From: JAAXHB01 sp965214945
Lineage (GTDB): Bacteria > Actinomycetota > Acidimicrobiia > Acidimicrobiales > Aldehydirespiratoraceae
Assembly (NCBI GenBank): GCA_965214945.1
Contig: OZ244029.1
Span: forward strand, 124,001-188,000
Direction of reading: 5' to 3'
Length of the DNA: 64,000 nt
Shown here: piece after piece, positions 34,855 to 43,314 of the stretch
How the letters are laid out: each line of letters starts with the position of its first letter
How positions within the stretch are numbered: position 1 is the first letter of the stretch
The notes under the pieces: generated by a model
What the model was told of the DNA's origin: nothing
The model's database searches: none
What the model saw: the letters and a program-made list of their open reading frames with translations, nothing else
Made by a program: the position numbers and the translations under genes

Positions 34855-35567
34855 CCGTGTTTCCCGGCAGGTTGAAGCGGGGCTGCGAGGTGCCGCATCG
34901 AGCCCGGTGCCGCATCGAACACGGCGACTTGAGAACCGGGGGCCGAGCGCGCGCGCAGCGCCTCGGGCAGAGCCGTGAACGCCACGAAGATGAGCCCCGC
35001 CAGCACCAAAGCAGCCAGCGCCAGCGCCACGGCGGTCACAGGTTGGGTACTGCCGACGGCCGTGACGACCTCGGCCGGTGACTTGCCGGTTCCGGTCGCT
35101 GCGGCCAGCGACACTGCGGCGCAGCAGACGTTTCCCACGATGTGAATGCGCGACGGAGGTGTGTCCGCAAGGCCGAAACATCCGCAAGACTCAGCACCGG
35201 CCTGCAATGAGCGCGCCACCACGGCAGCGAAGCACAGATAGAGCGCTCCGACCGCTGCCGACACGAGGCCTCCCTCAGCTATGGCGCCGACGCCGACGAT
35301 CACCTCAGAGCAACCCAGTGCCCGCACCGGGCCGGTGATGAATGAGGTACCCGCACCTTCGGCCTTGCGGCGGCCTCCGCGCGGGTCGAGCCGATGCGTC
35401 AGCGCGCCCAGAAGACGGGCAGTCGACAGCGGCCGCGCCAGCTTCGCCGCGCCAGCGGCGATCAGCAGCAAAGCGGCTGCCCCGTGAAGCGACACGACAA
35501 GTTCCACGGACGGCGATGGTAATGTCGGCAGCGCCCCACGCGAAGCGGGCAGCCGCAGGCGAGCCAA
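34851..35567 (-). CDS. MauE/DoxX-family redox membrane protein
   Basis: About 238 residues from TTG 35567; an in-frame GTG at 35507 would give a shorter, possibly truer start. Several membrane segments, with the MauE-type cysteine motif ESCGCFG between segments. MauE works with MauD in disulfide formation for methylamine dehydrogenase. It heads the operon and overlaps the MauA-like gene by four bases. Near its 3' end ggtgccgcatcgagccc is tandemly repeated (about 34887-34920). Confidence 0.75.
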   Translation of the reverse strand: MARLRLPASRGALPTLPSPSVELVVSLHGAAALLLIAAGAAKLARPLSTARLLGALTHRLDPRGGRRKAEGAGTSFITGPVRALGCSEVIVGVGAIAEGGLVSAAVGALYLCFAAVVARSLQAGAESCGCFGLADTPPSRIHIVGNVCCAAVSLAAATGTGKSPAEVVTAVGSTQPVTAVALALAALVLAGLIFVAFTALPEALRARSAPGSQVAVFDAAPGSMRHLAAPLQPAGKHG

Positions 35568-35572
35568 TACCG

Positions 35573-35611
35573 CGTCACTATGCAGTCAGTCGGCCGTCAC
35601 TATGCAGTCAG
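35573..35611. repeat. 17-bp unit duplicated across the PIN-gene stop
   Basis: cgtcactatgcagtcag occurs at 35573-35589 and 35595-35611 (period 22). On the minus strand each copy reads TAGTGA in its centre; the second holds the stop that ends the PIN frame. Confidence 0.9.
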
Positions 35612-35782
35612 CTGGCGAACCGCTTTCGCGAATTCGGGAACACCTGACTTGTTACGGGATAACTCCTTCAAAATATCATCTGACCAAAGTGCACGGTAGA
35701 GGCCAAGTTCAGCGAGACGAAGAAGGGAGTCACGCAGAATTGCCGGGTATAGAACACATGTGTCAAGAAGGACGGCGAACAC
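35600..35782 (-). pseudogene. Truncated PIN-domain toxin
   Basis: 60 residues where PIN proteins usually have 130-190. The N-terminus is typical (MFAVLLDTCVLYP with the first acidic residue, and LWSDDILKELSRN), but the frame stops in a tandem duplication before the remaining active-site acids. No continuation is found in the next 40 bp before the MauE-like gene. It follows the antitoxin gene by 12 bp in the usual order. Probably inactive. Confidence 0.7.
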
Positions 35783-35794
35783 CGTTCGGCCTGT

Positions 35795-36097
35795 TCAGCG
35801 GGTTAGCTTAGGAGATGCCGTCTTGTGATACATCCCGCTTTGTTCGGCGATCTCAACCATTCTCGCCAAAGATGCTCGACGCCGAGCAGAAATCCGTTGG
35901 CCAAGATCAATAACATCAGCCAAACGGATCTTGCGGTGGCGTTCCGACCGTTCGAAGTCAATCTCATCTGAATCCACCAGACTTACGAGCGAGGAACGAC
36001 TGATTCCCAGAAAGTCGGCTGCTTGTTGTGTGGTGAGAAGTGTCTCCTGCGTAGATTCACTTGGCGGAGCCTCACGTTCAAGCGTTGATGAACTCAT
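35795..36097 (-). CDS. Excisionase/HTH_17-type antitoxin
   Basis: 100 residues with an AAAGGAG Shine-Dalgarno before ATG 36097. Residues about 20-70 form a MerR/excisionase-like winged helix (LTTQQAADFLGISRSSLVSL, then RHRKIRLADV). Such proteins pair with PIN toxins and repress their own promoter. Here the partner is truncated, leaving a likely orphan antitoxin. Surrounding DNA (35600-36150) is lower in GC than its neighbours, in keeping with mobile TA modules. Confidence 0.75.
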   Translation of the reverse strand: MSSSTLEREAPPSESTQETLLTTQQAADFLGISRSSLVSLVDSDEIDFERSERHRKIRLADVIDLGQRISARRRASLARMVEIAEQSGMYHKTASPKLTR

Positions 36098-36184
36098 GAC
36101 GGTCTCCTTTCTCCTGGATGAGTGTAGGTTATACTTGCAGTGGGCTGAGGTTTATGGTTGTCTGGCCCGAATCGGTATGGCGTA

Positions 36185-37057
36185 CTAGATGCCGGGGGTG
36201 CGGTAGCCGTCTTCGCGCCACAGGATCGGGAAGTAGTTCTCGTCCATCTCGTCGTCGGTGAGGCGGGCGTAGCGGGTGTACACGGGGCCGTTGCCGCTGC
36301 CGAAGCCGGCCCGGTTGAACTTGGCCTCGCTGCTGGCGCAGTGCAGCACCAGCGCCCGGCGGTGGGCGTCGGTGCGGTTAGGGCCCGAGCCGTGCCACGT
36401 CCAGCCGTGATGAAAGGCCCCGCTCCCGGCCGCAACCTCCACGGCCACTAGGTCGAGGGCGGCACCCGCCGCGGTTGCCGCCGTCGACACCGTCGCCCGG
36501 TAGTCGTCTGGGGCGTGGAATTCCGCCGCCGGATCGTAGCCGGTGGGCCAGCGGTGCGAGCCGCGGGCCACCTCCAGCGTCCCGCCGGCCGAAGTCGTGT
36601 TATCCAGCGCGATCCAGCACGAGCACATCTCCTGCGGCGCATACCAGGCCAGGTATGCATTGTCGCGGTGAAAGCCCAGCGAGCGGGCACCCGGCGGCTT
36701 CCACAGCAGGTTGTCCTGGACGACACGCGCGCCCGGCCAGCCCGCCAGCAAGGCCAGCGCCCGCCCGAGGCTGGCGTTGAGCACCGTCTCGGCTATGAGC
36801 CGGTCGGCTTTCCAGCCGTTGCAGATCTGACGGGTCAGCGTCTCGTCGCTAAGGCCTTGCTGCCAGTTGACCTCGTCGGGCGCGATGCCGGTCTCGAACT
36901 CGCCAGCGAAGAGCCGCCCGAAACGCTCCCGCAGAGCCTCCACCGTATCCGGCGCCAGCAGCGGGCCGACCACGGCGAAACCGTCCGCATCGAAACGGGC
37001 TTTGGTCTCGCCGCTGATCACAGCGGAGCGCTCTCCGCCGGGTCCGTCCGACCGCAT
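36185..37057 (-). CDS. Phytanoyl-CoA dioxygenase family (PhyH) oxygenase
   Basis: 290 residues. Fe(II)/2-oxoglutarate oxygenase. The iron-binding HxD is in GFHRDNAYLAW, the distal His in FHHGWTWHGSGPN, and the 2-oxoglutarate-binding Arg in RRALVLHC. Start ATG 37057, or GTG 37021. Members hydroxylate diverse small molecules, including quaternary amines such as ectoine and choline-like compounds, so the substrate is open. It lies in series with the SDR gene 83 bp upstream. Confidence 0.85.
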   Translation of the reverse strand: MRSDGPGGERSAVISGETKARFDADGFAVVGPLLAPDTVEALRERFGRLFAGEFETGIAPDEVNWQQGLSDETLTRQICNGWKADRLIAETVLNASLGRALALLAGWPGARVVQDNLLWKPPGARSLGFHRDNAYLAWYAPQEMCSCWIALDNTTSAGGTLEVARGSHRWPTGYDPAAEFHAPDDYRATVSTAATAAGAALDLVAVEVAAGSGAFHHGWTWHGSGPNRTDAHRRALVLHCASSEAKFNRAGFGSGNGPVYTRYARLTDDEMDENYFPILWREDGYRTPGI

Positions 37058-37139
37058 CTCGCTGGGGTCAGGGGGCCGGCCTGCGCTCCCGGCCCCTGGC
37101 TCAGCCGCAGGCCGGCACGTTCGTCAGGCCGCGGCCCGT

Positions 37140-38072
37140 CTAGATCTCTTTGGAGGGGAAGCCGAGTCCGTCGTGGTCTCTGCCATCCATGTTGGCGTTG
37201 AGCCGGGCGTCGGCCATCAGCGATGCCACCACCGGCCCGAGCTCGGTGGGATCATCGGGCTGAACGGTCGTCGGCCCCAGGTGCCAGCCTTCAGCTATGC
37301 CGAGGGTCTCGCCGCGGATGTCGAACACCCGGCCGGTCACGTTGGCGGCCTCGGGGCTGGCAAGCCACGTTGCGATCACTGCGATCCAGCGCGGGCTTAT
37401 CGCCTGCTTGAAATCGTCGGAGGCCCCTTCGCCACCCATCAGCGGCGCGGTCAGACGCGACCAGGCTGTGGGCGCGAGGCAGTTGACTGTGACCCCGTAA
37501 CGCACCAGTTCCTGAGCGGCGATCACCGTGAACGCGGCGATGCCGGCCTTGGCTGCGCCGTAGTTGGTCTGGCCGATGTTGCCGTATATGCCCGACGGCG
37601 ACGAGGTGTTGATGATGCGCCCGTAGGTCTCCTGGCCGGATTTGGCCTTCTGGCGCCAGTAAGCGCCTGCGTGATGCGACGGCCCGAACGTGCCTTTGAG
37701 GTGGACGGCGATCACCGTGTCCCAGTCTTCCTCCGACATGGTGAACATCATGCGGTCGCGCAGAATCCCGGCGTTGTTGATCACTATGTGAATGTCGCCG
37801 AAGGTGTCGATCGCCTGATCGATCATCGCCTTGCACTCGCTGAAGCTGGCCACGTTGGCACCGTTGACCGCCGCCGCGCCGCCTGCCGCGACGATGGCGT
37901 CGACCACTTCCTGGGCGGGGGTGATGTCGCCGCCGCCGCCGAACTGGTCGCCTCCGAGGTCGTTCACGACCACGCTGGCGCCGTGCTCGGCAAGCATCAG
38001 CGCATGCTCGCGTCCGATCCCGCGGCCTGCGCCGGTGACCAGCGCCACCTTGCCTTCAAGAAGTTTGCTCAT
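37140..38072 (-). CDS. Short-chain dehydrogenase, hydroxyacyl-CoA dehydrogenase type
   Basis: 310 residues from ATG 38072, with a strong GGAGGAG. Rossmann motif TGAGRGIGREHALMLAEHGA, NNAG, and the catalytic Tyr-Lys in YGAAKAGIAAF. The GGDITPAQEVVDAI insert and overall length match the SDR domain of multifunctional (R)-3-hydroxyacyl-CoA dehydrogenases, here alone. Likely acts in beta-oxidation of fatty or sterol side chains. Confidence 0.85.
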   Translation of the reverse strand: MSKLLEGKVALVTGAGRGIGREHALMLAEHGASVVVNDLGGDQFGGGGDITPAQEVVDAIVAAGGAAAVNGANVASFSECKAMIDQAIDTFGDIHIVINNAGILRDRMMFTMSEEDWDTVIAVHLKGTFGPSHHAGAYWRQKAKSGQETYGRIINTSSPSGIYGNIGQTNYGAAKAGIAAFTVIAAQELVRYGVTVNCLAPTAWSRLTAPLMGGEGASDDFKQAISPRWIAVIATWLASPEAANVTGRVFDIRGETLGIAEGWHLGPTTVQPDDPTELGPVVASLMADARLNANMDGRDHDGLGFPSKEI

Positions 38073-38228
38073 TGACTCCTCCGTCTTCCCGGGTGGGCGT
38101 TCCCGGATGGGTGATTCGGATAAAGCGTGCCACGCCGAGCTTTCGGCGGCTACCCCGGCAGCCATCACGAGCTGACCGGGGTCGCACAACCCGAGGCTGG
38201 AGGCTAACCCGGTGACTATCCCCGGCGG

Positions 38229-38837
38229 CTACCAGCCGCGGGCGACCCACTCGTCGAGGTGTGGCGACTCCTTGCCGATGGTGGTGTCCGCGCCGTGGCC
38301 GGGCAACACCACCGTGGACGCGTCGAACACCCGAAAGATGCGGTCTTCGATCGATCTGATGATCGTATTGAAGTCACCGCCCTCAAAGTGAGTAGCGCCG
38401 GGCCCTCCGGGGAACAGCGTGTCACCGGTGAACAGCAGCGGAGTGCCTTCCACCTGGAACGACATCGAGCCGGGCGTGTGCCCCGGCGTGTGCAGCGTTC
38501 GCAGTCTCAGCCGCCCGACCTCGATCACCGTGTCGTCTTCCAGAAGATAGTCGTAGCTGGGCAGCATCGCCGCGTCCTCGGCGGTGACGCCTACCCGGTA
38601 GCCGGCCTCGCGCACCGCCGGTATAGCCTGGATGTGATCCCAGTGGCCGTGGGTCTCCAACACCGTGCGCACGCCGAGGGCGCGGCACAGCTCCAGCAGC
38701 CGGTCGTGTTCGTTGGCGGCGTCGATCAGCACTGCCTCGCCGGTGTCGGTGCAGCGCACCACGAAGACGTTGTTGTCGACCGGGCCGACCACCACCTTGT
38801 GAACCTCGACACCCGTGTCGGACCAGTGCAGAGTCAT
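38229..38837 (-). CDS. Metallo-beta-lactamase-fold hydrolase (glyoxalase II-like)
   Basis: 202 residues. The metal site HGHWDHI differs from HxHxDH only in spacing residues; downstream ligands are HTPGHTPGS, TGDTLF and LPGHG. This subgroup hydrolyses thioesters or acts on persulfides. In a mycothiol-using organism the substrate may be a mycothiol conjugate, but that is inference. Divergent from the cyclophilin gene. Confidence 0.88.
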   Translation of the reverse strand: MTLHWSDTGVEVHKVVVGPVDNNVFVVRCTDTGEAVLIDAANEHDRLLELCRALGVRTVLETHGHWDHIQAIPAVREAGYRVGVTAEDAAMLPSYDYLLEDDTVIEVGRLRLRTLHTPGHTPGSMSFQVEGTPLLFTGDTLFPGGPGATHFEGGDFNTIIRSIEDRIFRVFDASTVVLPGHGADTTIGKESPHLDEWVARGW

Positions 38838-38956
38838 AGTCGAACGCTACCGGAGCCCGCCGCCGCCGATGCCGGAAGCCTCGCCGACACTGCCGACTGG
38901 GGCGGAGCCGGTTAGGGTCACCCAGTCCAGCTCAGGCAACGAGACGGAGACCGCCA

Positions 38957-39517
38957 GTGGCGCCCATTCCATGCCCAGCCGCCGACGGATCGAGCAGAAA
39001 GCGGAAGAAGTTCCGCGAGCCGCCGCCGATGTGCATCAACCCAGCCAGGCGCTACACGGCCCTGATGCGCACCTCGATGGGCGACATCACGATTGCGCTC
39101 GACGCGGCCGGTGCGCCTCGCACCGTCAACAACTTCGTGGTGCTGTCGCGGTACCGCTACTACGACGGCGTCACGTTCCACCGCATCATCAAAGGCTTTG
39201 TGTGCCAGGGCGGCGACCCCACCGGAACCGGCAGGGGAGGCCCCGGCTACCGCTTCGCGGACGAACTCCCGAAGCCGGGTCGCTATGAGATTGGGTCGCT
39301 GGCGATGGCCAACGCCGGGCCCGACACCAACGGCAGTCAGTTTTTCATAATTTGCGGCCCTCAGGGAGCGAGCCTGCCTCCGCAGTACTCGCTGTTCGGA
39401 AAGGTCGTCGCCGGCCTTGACGTGGTGGACGCCATGTCGAGGGTGGCTGTCGACCGTAACGACCGGCCTGTCACGACCGTGGCCATCGAATCGGTGACGG
39501 TCACCGAGGCAGACTGA
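38957..39517 (+). CDS. Cyclophilin-type peptidyl-prolyl isomerase
   Basis: 186 residues from GTG 38957 with GGAGA upstream. Cyclophilin core: FHRIIKGFVCQGGDPTGTGRGGPGY (catalytic Arg in FHRI), MANAGPDTNGSQFFI and YSLFGKV. An N-terminal extension of about 30 residues is basic, with no signal peptide, so it is probably cytoplasmic. Confidence 0.93.
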   Translation: MAPIPCPAADGSSRKRKKFREPPPMCINPARRYTALMRTSMGDITIALDAAGAPRTVNNFVVLSRYRYYDGVTFHRIIKGFVCQGGDPTGTGRGGPGYRFADELPKPGRYEIGSLAMANAGPDTNGSQFFIICGPQGASLPPQYSLFGKVVAGLDVVDAMSRVAVDRNDRPVTTVAIESVTVTEAD

Positions 39518-39681
39518 GCGACACTGGTTCGTCAAAATCCAGTGATCGAAATTCCCTAAGCGACAGCCGCCAAGACCCGCCCGCTGGCCTCGTTGCCCGC
39601 TAGCACACATCCGATGGCGCCTGGGCCCCAAAACAGTCGCTAGACAACCCCCCGAGCAATCGCTTAGACAAGGAGCACTAA

Positions 39682-40533
39682 ATGGCAATCAGCACCGTCG
39701 GCGTGGTCGGCGTCGGAACGATGGGCAGCGGGATCGTGGAGGTTGCGGCCCGCTCCGGCCTTTCCGTCGTCGCCAAAGAAGCCTCCGCCGAGATGGCAGA
39801 GGCCAGCAAGGCGCGCGTGGAGCGCTCAATGGAGCGGGCAGTATCGCGAGGCAAGCTCGACGAAGCGGCCCGGGATGCCGCCGCGGAGGCCGTTGTCTGG
39901 ACCGATAGCACCGATGACCTCGCCGGATGCGACCTCGTCGTGGAGGCCATCAACGAGGTCCTGTCGCTGAAGCTGGAGGTGTTCGGTGAACTCGACCGGG
40001 TGCTCGGCGACGACGCGATCCTGGCCACCAACACCTCGTCGATCCCCATTATCGACATCGCAATGGGCACGTCACGTCCCGAGAAGGTGCTGGGCATGCA
40101 CTTCTTCAACCCGGCAACGGTGATGAAGCTCGTGGAGATCATCAGCACCCAGCGAACCGATCCGCAAGTGACCGCCGCCGCCTCGGCGTTCGCCGCCGAC
40201 GTGCTCGGCAAGCGGGTTGTCACCGCCCCCGACCGGGCCGGCTTCATCGTCAACAAGCTGCTGATGCCCTACATCTGTCAGGCCATTGAGATGTACGAGG
40301 GCGGCCACGCCTCAGACGCCGACATCGACGACGCCATGCGTTTCGGCTGCGGCCATCCCATGGGGCCGCTCGCGCTGGCGGACCTGATCGGGCTTGACGT
40401 GTGCCTGTTCACCGCCGAATCGCTTTATGAAGAATACGGCGAGCGGTTCTGCGCGCCGCCTCCGCTGCTGCGCAGGATGGTGGCCGCGGGCAAGCTGGGC
40501 CGAAAGACGAAGCAAGGCTTCTACCGGTACTAG
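39682..40533 (+). CDS. 3-hydroxybutyryl-CoA dehydrogenase
   Basis: 283 residues, with AAGGAG before ATG 39682. NAD-binding GVVGVGTMGSGI, catalytic HFFNP motif in MHFFNPATVMKLVE, and the C-terminal domain FIVNKLLMPY...GHPMGPLALADLIGLD. Oxidises (S)-3-hydroxybutyryl-CoA in fatty-acid or butyrate metabolism. Its 3' end overlaps the convergent DUF4157-like frame by 125 bp. The 164 bp before it (39518-39681) hold nothing I can identify. Confidence 0.94.
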   Translation: MAISTVGVVGVGTMGSGIVEVAARSGLSVVAKEASAEMAEASKARVERSMERAVSRGKLDEAARDAAAEAVVWTDSTDDLAGCDLVVEAINEVLSLKLEVFGELDRVLGDDAILATNTSSIPIIDIAMGTSRPEKVLGMHFFNPATVMKLVEIISTQRTDPQVTAAASAFAADVLGKRVVTAPDRAGFIVNKLLMPYICQAIEMYEGGHASDADIDDAMRFGCGHPMGPLALADLIGLDVCLFTAESLYEEYGERFCAPPPLLRRMVAAGKLGRKTKQGFYRY

Positions 40534-40888
40534 CCCAAAGCCTGGCCAGCTCCCGGGCCTGCATCTCCAGCGAGATCGCCAAGTAGGCCCGGCGATGGCT
40601 TCGGAGCAGCCACAGGCCGGTGAGGTACTCTCGCAGGTAGCGCCACAGGAACGCCGCCACGCCGAGCCGGGCGTACTGCAGCACATGCACCAGTTCGTGC
40701 GCCAACAGTTCCGGGGCGAGGACCCGGCCATCGGCACAAACCAGGTCGCGACGCACGAAGACGATCCTGTCCAGCGTCATCGCGTCCGCCCCGCACGCGA
40801 GCCGCCTCACGGGCTGCACGCGCACCCTGCGGGACACGCCGGCCGGCAGACCGTAGTCGGCCTGCTCCGCTTCGGTGAGCGGCCTCAC
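40409..40888 (-). CDS. DUF4157-like protein with HExxH-type motif
   Basis: 159 residues. The core LAPELLAHELVHVLQYARLG has the HELVH zinc-protease-like motif of DUF4157 proteins, followed by a Trp/Tyr/Arg-rich segment. Residues after about 118 are read antisense to the 3' end of the hydroxybutyryl-CoA dehydrogenase, so the tail may be non-conserved. Ten bp downstream of the HAD gene in the same direction. Role unknown. Confidence 0.6.
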   Translation of the reverse strand: MRPLTEAEQADYGLPAGVSRRVRVQPVRRLACGADAMTLDRIVFVRRDLVCADGRVLAPELLAHELVHVLQYARLGVAAFLWRYLREYLTGLWLLRSHRRAYLAISLEMQARELARLWASTGRSLASSFGPACPRPPSCAAAEAARRTARRILHKAIRR

Positions 40889-40898
40889 GCCGTCGTTC

Positions 40899-41651
40899 TC
40901 ACTCCCGCGGCCCTCCCGCTCGCGGCACCCAAGCTTCCAGCAGGCCCGGCAGCTCTCTCAGGCTGTCCAGGGTCACCACGGCGTCGAGGCGCGGCCCGTC
41001 CTGCCGGGCTTGTCGGCCGCGCTCTGGCTCAGGGCTCTCGGATTCGTGCTGCTCGTGACGCCAGGTCAGGTGATAGGGCACATGTACGGCCCTCCCGCCG
41101 ATCTCCAGCACCGGCAGCACGTCCGACGGCAGCGAGTTGCCGACCATCACGAACCTGTCGACGTGGATGCCGTGGCGCTCAAGCACTCCGGCGTACACGG
41201 CGGCTTTTTTGTGCGGGACGACCTCCACCTGCCAAAAGCGATCGGCTAGTCCGCTTTCCTCCATCTTGGTCAGCTGGTCTTTCAGGTCGCCCTTGGTGAT
41301 TACCATCAGCCGGTGATGGCCGAGCGCGTCAAGCACCTCGGGCACGCCTTCGAGCAGCTCCACGGGCCGGTCGAGCAGCGCTTTTCCGCGGTCGATGATC
41401 CCGAGGACGGCAGACGACTCGATCTCCCCGCCGCTGATCTTGACGGCGGCCTCGATTTTCGACAGCGTGAACGCCTTGGCGCCGTAGCCGAAGCGTGCCA
41501 GGTTCGCCATCTGAACGTCGTGGAGCAGGTCGGACACCGTTTCGGCGTCGGCCCACGGAGCGAGCAGCTCTTCGAAGCTGCGCTGCGCGGACTGGAAGTG
41601 GTCTTCGTTGTGCCACAGAGTGTCGTCCGCGTCGAAGGCGACGGTCAGCAT
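40899..41651 (-). CDS. HAD-superfamily hydrolase
   Basis: 250 residues from ATG 41651. Nucleophile motif I AFDADDTLWHNE, motif II LMVITKGD, motif III lysine in VPHKKAAVYAGVL and motif IV VGNSLPSDV. The YfnB/HAD-IA form acts on phosphorylated small molecules; substrate unknown. An insertion near the C-terminus (EQHESESPEPERGRQARQDG) is low complexity. Divergent from the beta-propeller gene 56 bp away. Confidence 0.85.
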   Translation of the reverse strand: MLTVAFDADDTLWHNEDHFQSAQRSFEELLAPWADAETVSDLLHDVQMANLARFGYGAKAFTLSKIEAAVKISGGEIESSAVLGIIDRGKALLDRPVELLEGVPEVLDALGHHRLMVITKGDLKDQLTKMEESGLADRFWQVEVVPHKKAAVYAGVLERHGIHVDRFVMVGNSLPSDVLPVLEIGGRAVHVPYHLTWRHEQHESESPEPERGRQARQDGPRLDAVVTLDSLRELPGLLEAWVPRAGGPRE

Positions 41652-41707
41652 GCCTGCGAGCTTAGGCAGGCCGCTGTCGGCGCGGGCCCGGCCACGGGCG
41701 CCGCGGC

Positions 41708-43213
41708 ATGATCCGCCCGGTCGCCCTGGCACTCGGCGTTGCGGTCGCCGTGCTTATCGGGTACACGGTGATGTCGCCGCCCGGTGACGAATGGGTGTCC
41801 CCGGTCGTCACCACCACGACCACGACGACTGCCGCACCTACGACCACCACAACGACAACGACTACGACCACCGTCGCGCCTTTTGAGGGATGGGTCGACC
41901 CGGTGTCTTCGGGCCGGCCCTGGGGGAGCGTCGCAGGGTTGTTGACGTTCCGCGGCAACCCCACTCGCACCTACTACGGACGCGGGCCGGTGCCCGCTGA
42001 TCCGAGCATCGTGTGGCGTTTCCCAGAAGGTGCGGCCATGTGCTCGCACTCCTCGTTGGGGTCCGATGTCCGCGAGTGGTGCGGCTCAGGCTGGACCGGG
42101 CAGCCTGCGGTCTTCGAGCGCGACGGCAAGACCTGGGCGGTGGTCGGCGCCTTCAGCCGCAACCTTCATTTCCTCGACGCCGACACCGGAGAGCGGCTGC
42201 TGCCAGACTTCGAGACCGGCGACATTATCAAGGGCTCGGTGACCATCGACCCCGATGGATATCCGCTGGCGTACTTCGGCAGCCGCGACGACAAGTACCG
42301 GGTGGTTTCCTTCGACGGCGACGCGCCCGCGGAGCTGTGGGCGCTGAACGCCAACGACGTGAGCCCTGTGCGCTGGAACAACGACTGGGACGGCGCCGGC
42401 CTGGTGCTTGACGACTACCTGCTGGTGGGGGGAGAGAACTCGCAGTTCCACATCGCGAAGCTCAACCGCAGCTACAGCGACGACGGACGGGTTGCGGTCG
42501 ACCCGCGGCTCGTGTTCAACGCGCCCGGCTGGGACGAAGAGCTGATCACCGCGGTCGGAGGGAATGTGTCCATCGAGAACTCGGTGGCCGTGAGCGGCAA
42601 CGTCGCCTACTTCGCCAACTCCGGCGGCCTGGTGCAGGGTTGGGACATCACCGGGCTGGCCGATGGCAAGCAACCCGAGCGTGTGTTCCGCTTCTGGACT
42701 GGCGACGACACCGACGCCACGCTGGTGATCGACGCCGAGGGGATGATCTACGCCGCTGTTGAGTACGAACGCGGCACTGCTAGGTCGCACGAAGTGGGAC
42801 AGATCGTCAAGCTCGATCCCGGCAGGCCCGACGACCCGATGGTGTGGGGCGTGGCGGCGCGCGGCGCCTTGAACGCCTCGGGTGTGTGGGCCACGCCAGC
42901 GCTGCACCGCGATCTGCTGATCGTTCCCACCAACCAGGGCGACGCTTTGGGCATCGACACCTCCACCGGCGACGTGCGCTGGACTGTGGATCTGGGTCAT
43001 TCGACCTGGTCGAGCCCGGCGGTCGTCGACGATGTCTGGATCCAGGCCGACTGCGGGGGATTGCTGCGCGCCTTCGACGTGAGCGACACGACTCGGGTGC
43101 CGCCGGAGCTGTGGCGGATCGACCTGGGCGCGTGCATCGAGTCCACTCCGGCTGTGTGGGACGGGCTGGTGACGGTGGGCACCAAAGGCGGCTGGATTTA
43201 CGGGATCCGCTGA
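41708..43213 (+). CDS. Exported PQQ-like beta-propeller protein with poly-Thr linker
   Basis: 501 residues. An N-terminal membrane segment or signal (ALALGVAVAVLIGYTVM) is followed by two Thr runs (about residues 36-56), a common wall-spanning linker in Acidimicrobiia-type proteins. Then come repeated beta-propeller blades (AVVGAFSRNLHFLDADTGE, LLIVPTNQGDALGIDTSTGD, LVTVGTKGGWIYGI). No PQQ or metal ligands can be assigned, so a binding or assembly role is as likely as an enzyme. Confidence 0.78.
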   Translation: MIRPVALALGVAVAVLIGYTVMSPPGDEWVSPVVTTTTTTTAAPTTTTTTTTTTTVAPFEGWVDPVSSGRPWGSVAGLLTFRGNPTRTYYGRGPVPADPSIVWRFPEGAAMCSHSSLGSDVREWCGSGWTGQPAVFERDGKTWAVVGAFSRNLHFLDADTGERLLPDFETGDIIKGSVTIDPDGYPLAYFGSRDDKYRVVSFDGDAPAELWALNANDVSPVRWNNDWDGAGLVLDDYLLVGGENSQFHIAKLNRSYSDDGRVAVDPRLVFNAPGWDEELITAVGGNVSIENSVAVSGNVAYFANSGGLVQGWDITGLADGKQPERVFRFWTGDDTDATLVIDAEGMIYAAVEYERGTARSHEVGQIVKLDPGRPDDPMVWGVAARGALNASGVWATPALHRDLLIVPTNQGDALGIDTSTGDVRWTVDLGHSTWSSPAVVDDVWIQADCGGLLRAFDVSDTTRVPPELWRIDLGACIESTPAVWDGLVTVGTKGGWIYGIR

Positions 43214-43314
43214 CCGGCTTGCGGGCGTCCCGATAGAGCCGCGAATCGGTTTCGAAGGCTAAACGCCGGTGCCCGGAGTTCGAGAGCCGGCGCCGGAGTC
43301 TGCGGGCGTTGGCT

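Noticed and set aside
41815..41875. acc/acg/act run near 41815 as a microsatellite or CRISPR-like repeat
   Set aside because: It encodes the poly-Thr linker of the propeller protein; codons are mixed and no spacer pattern exists. No CRISPR array was seen anywhere.
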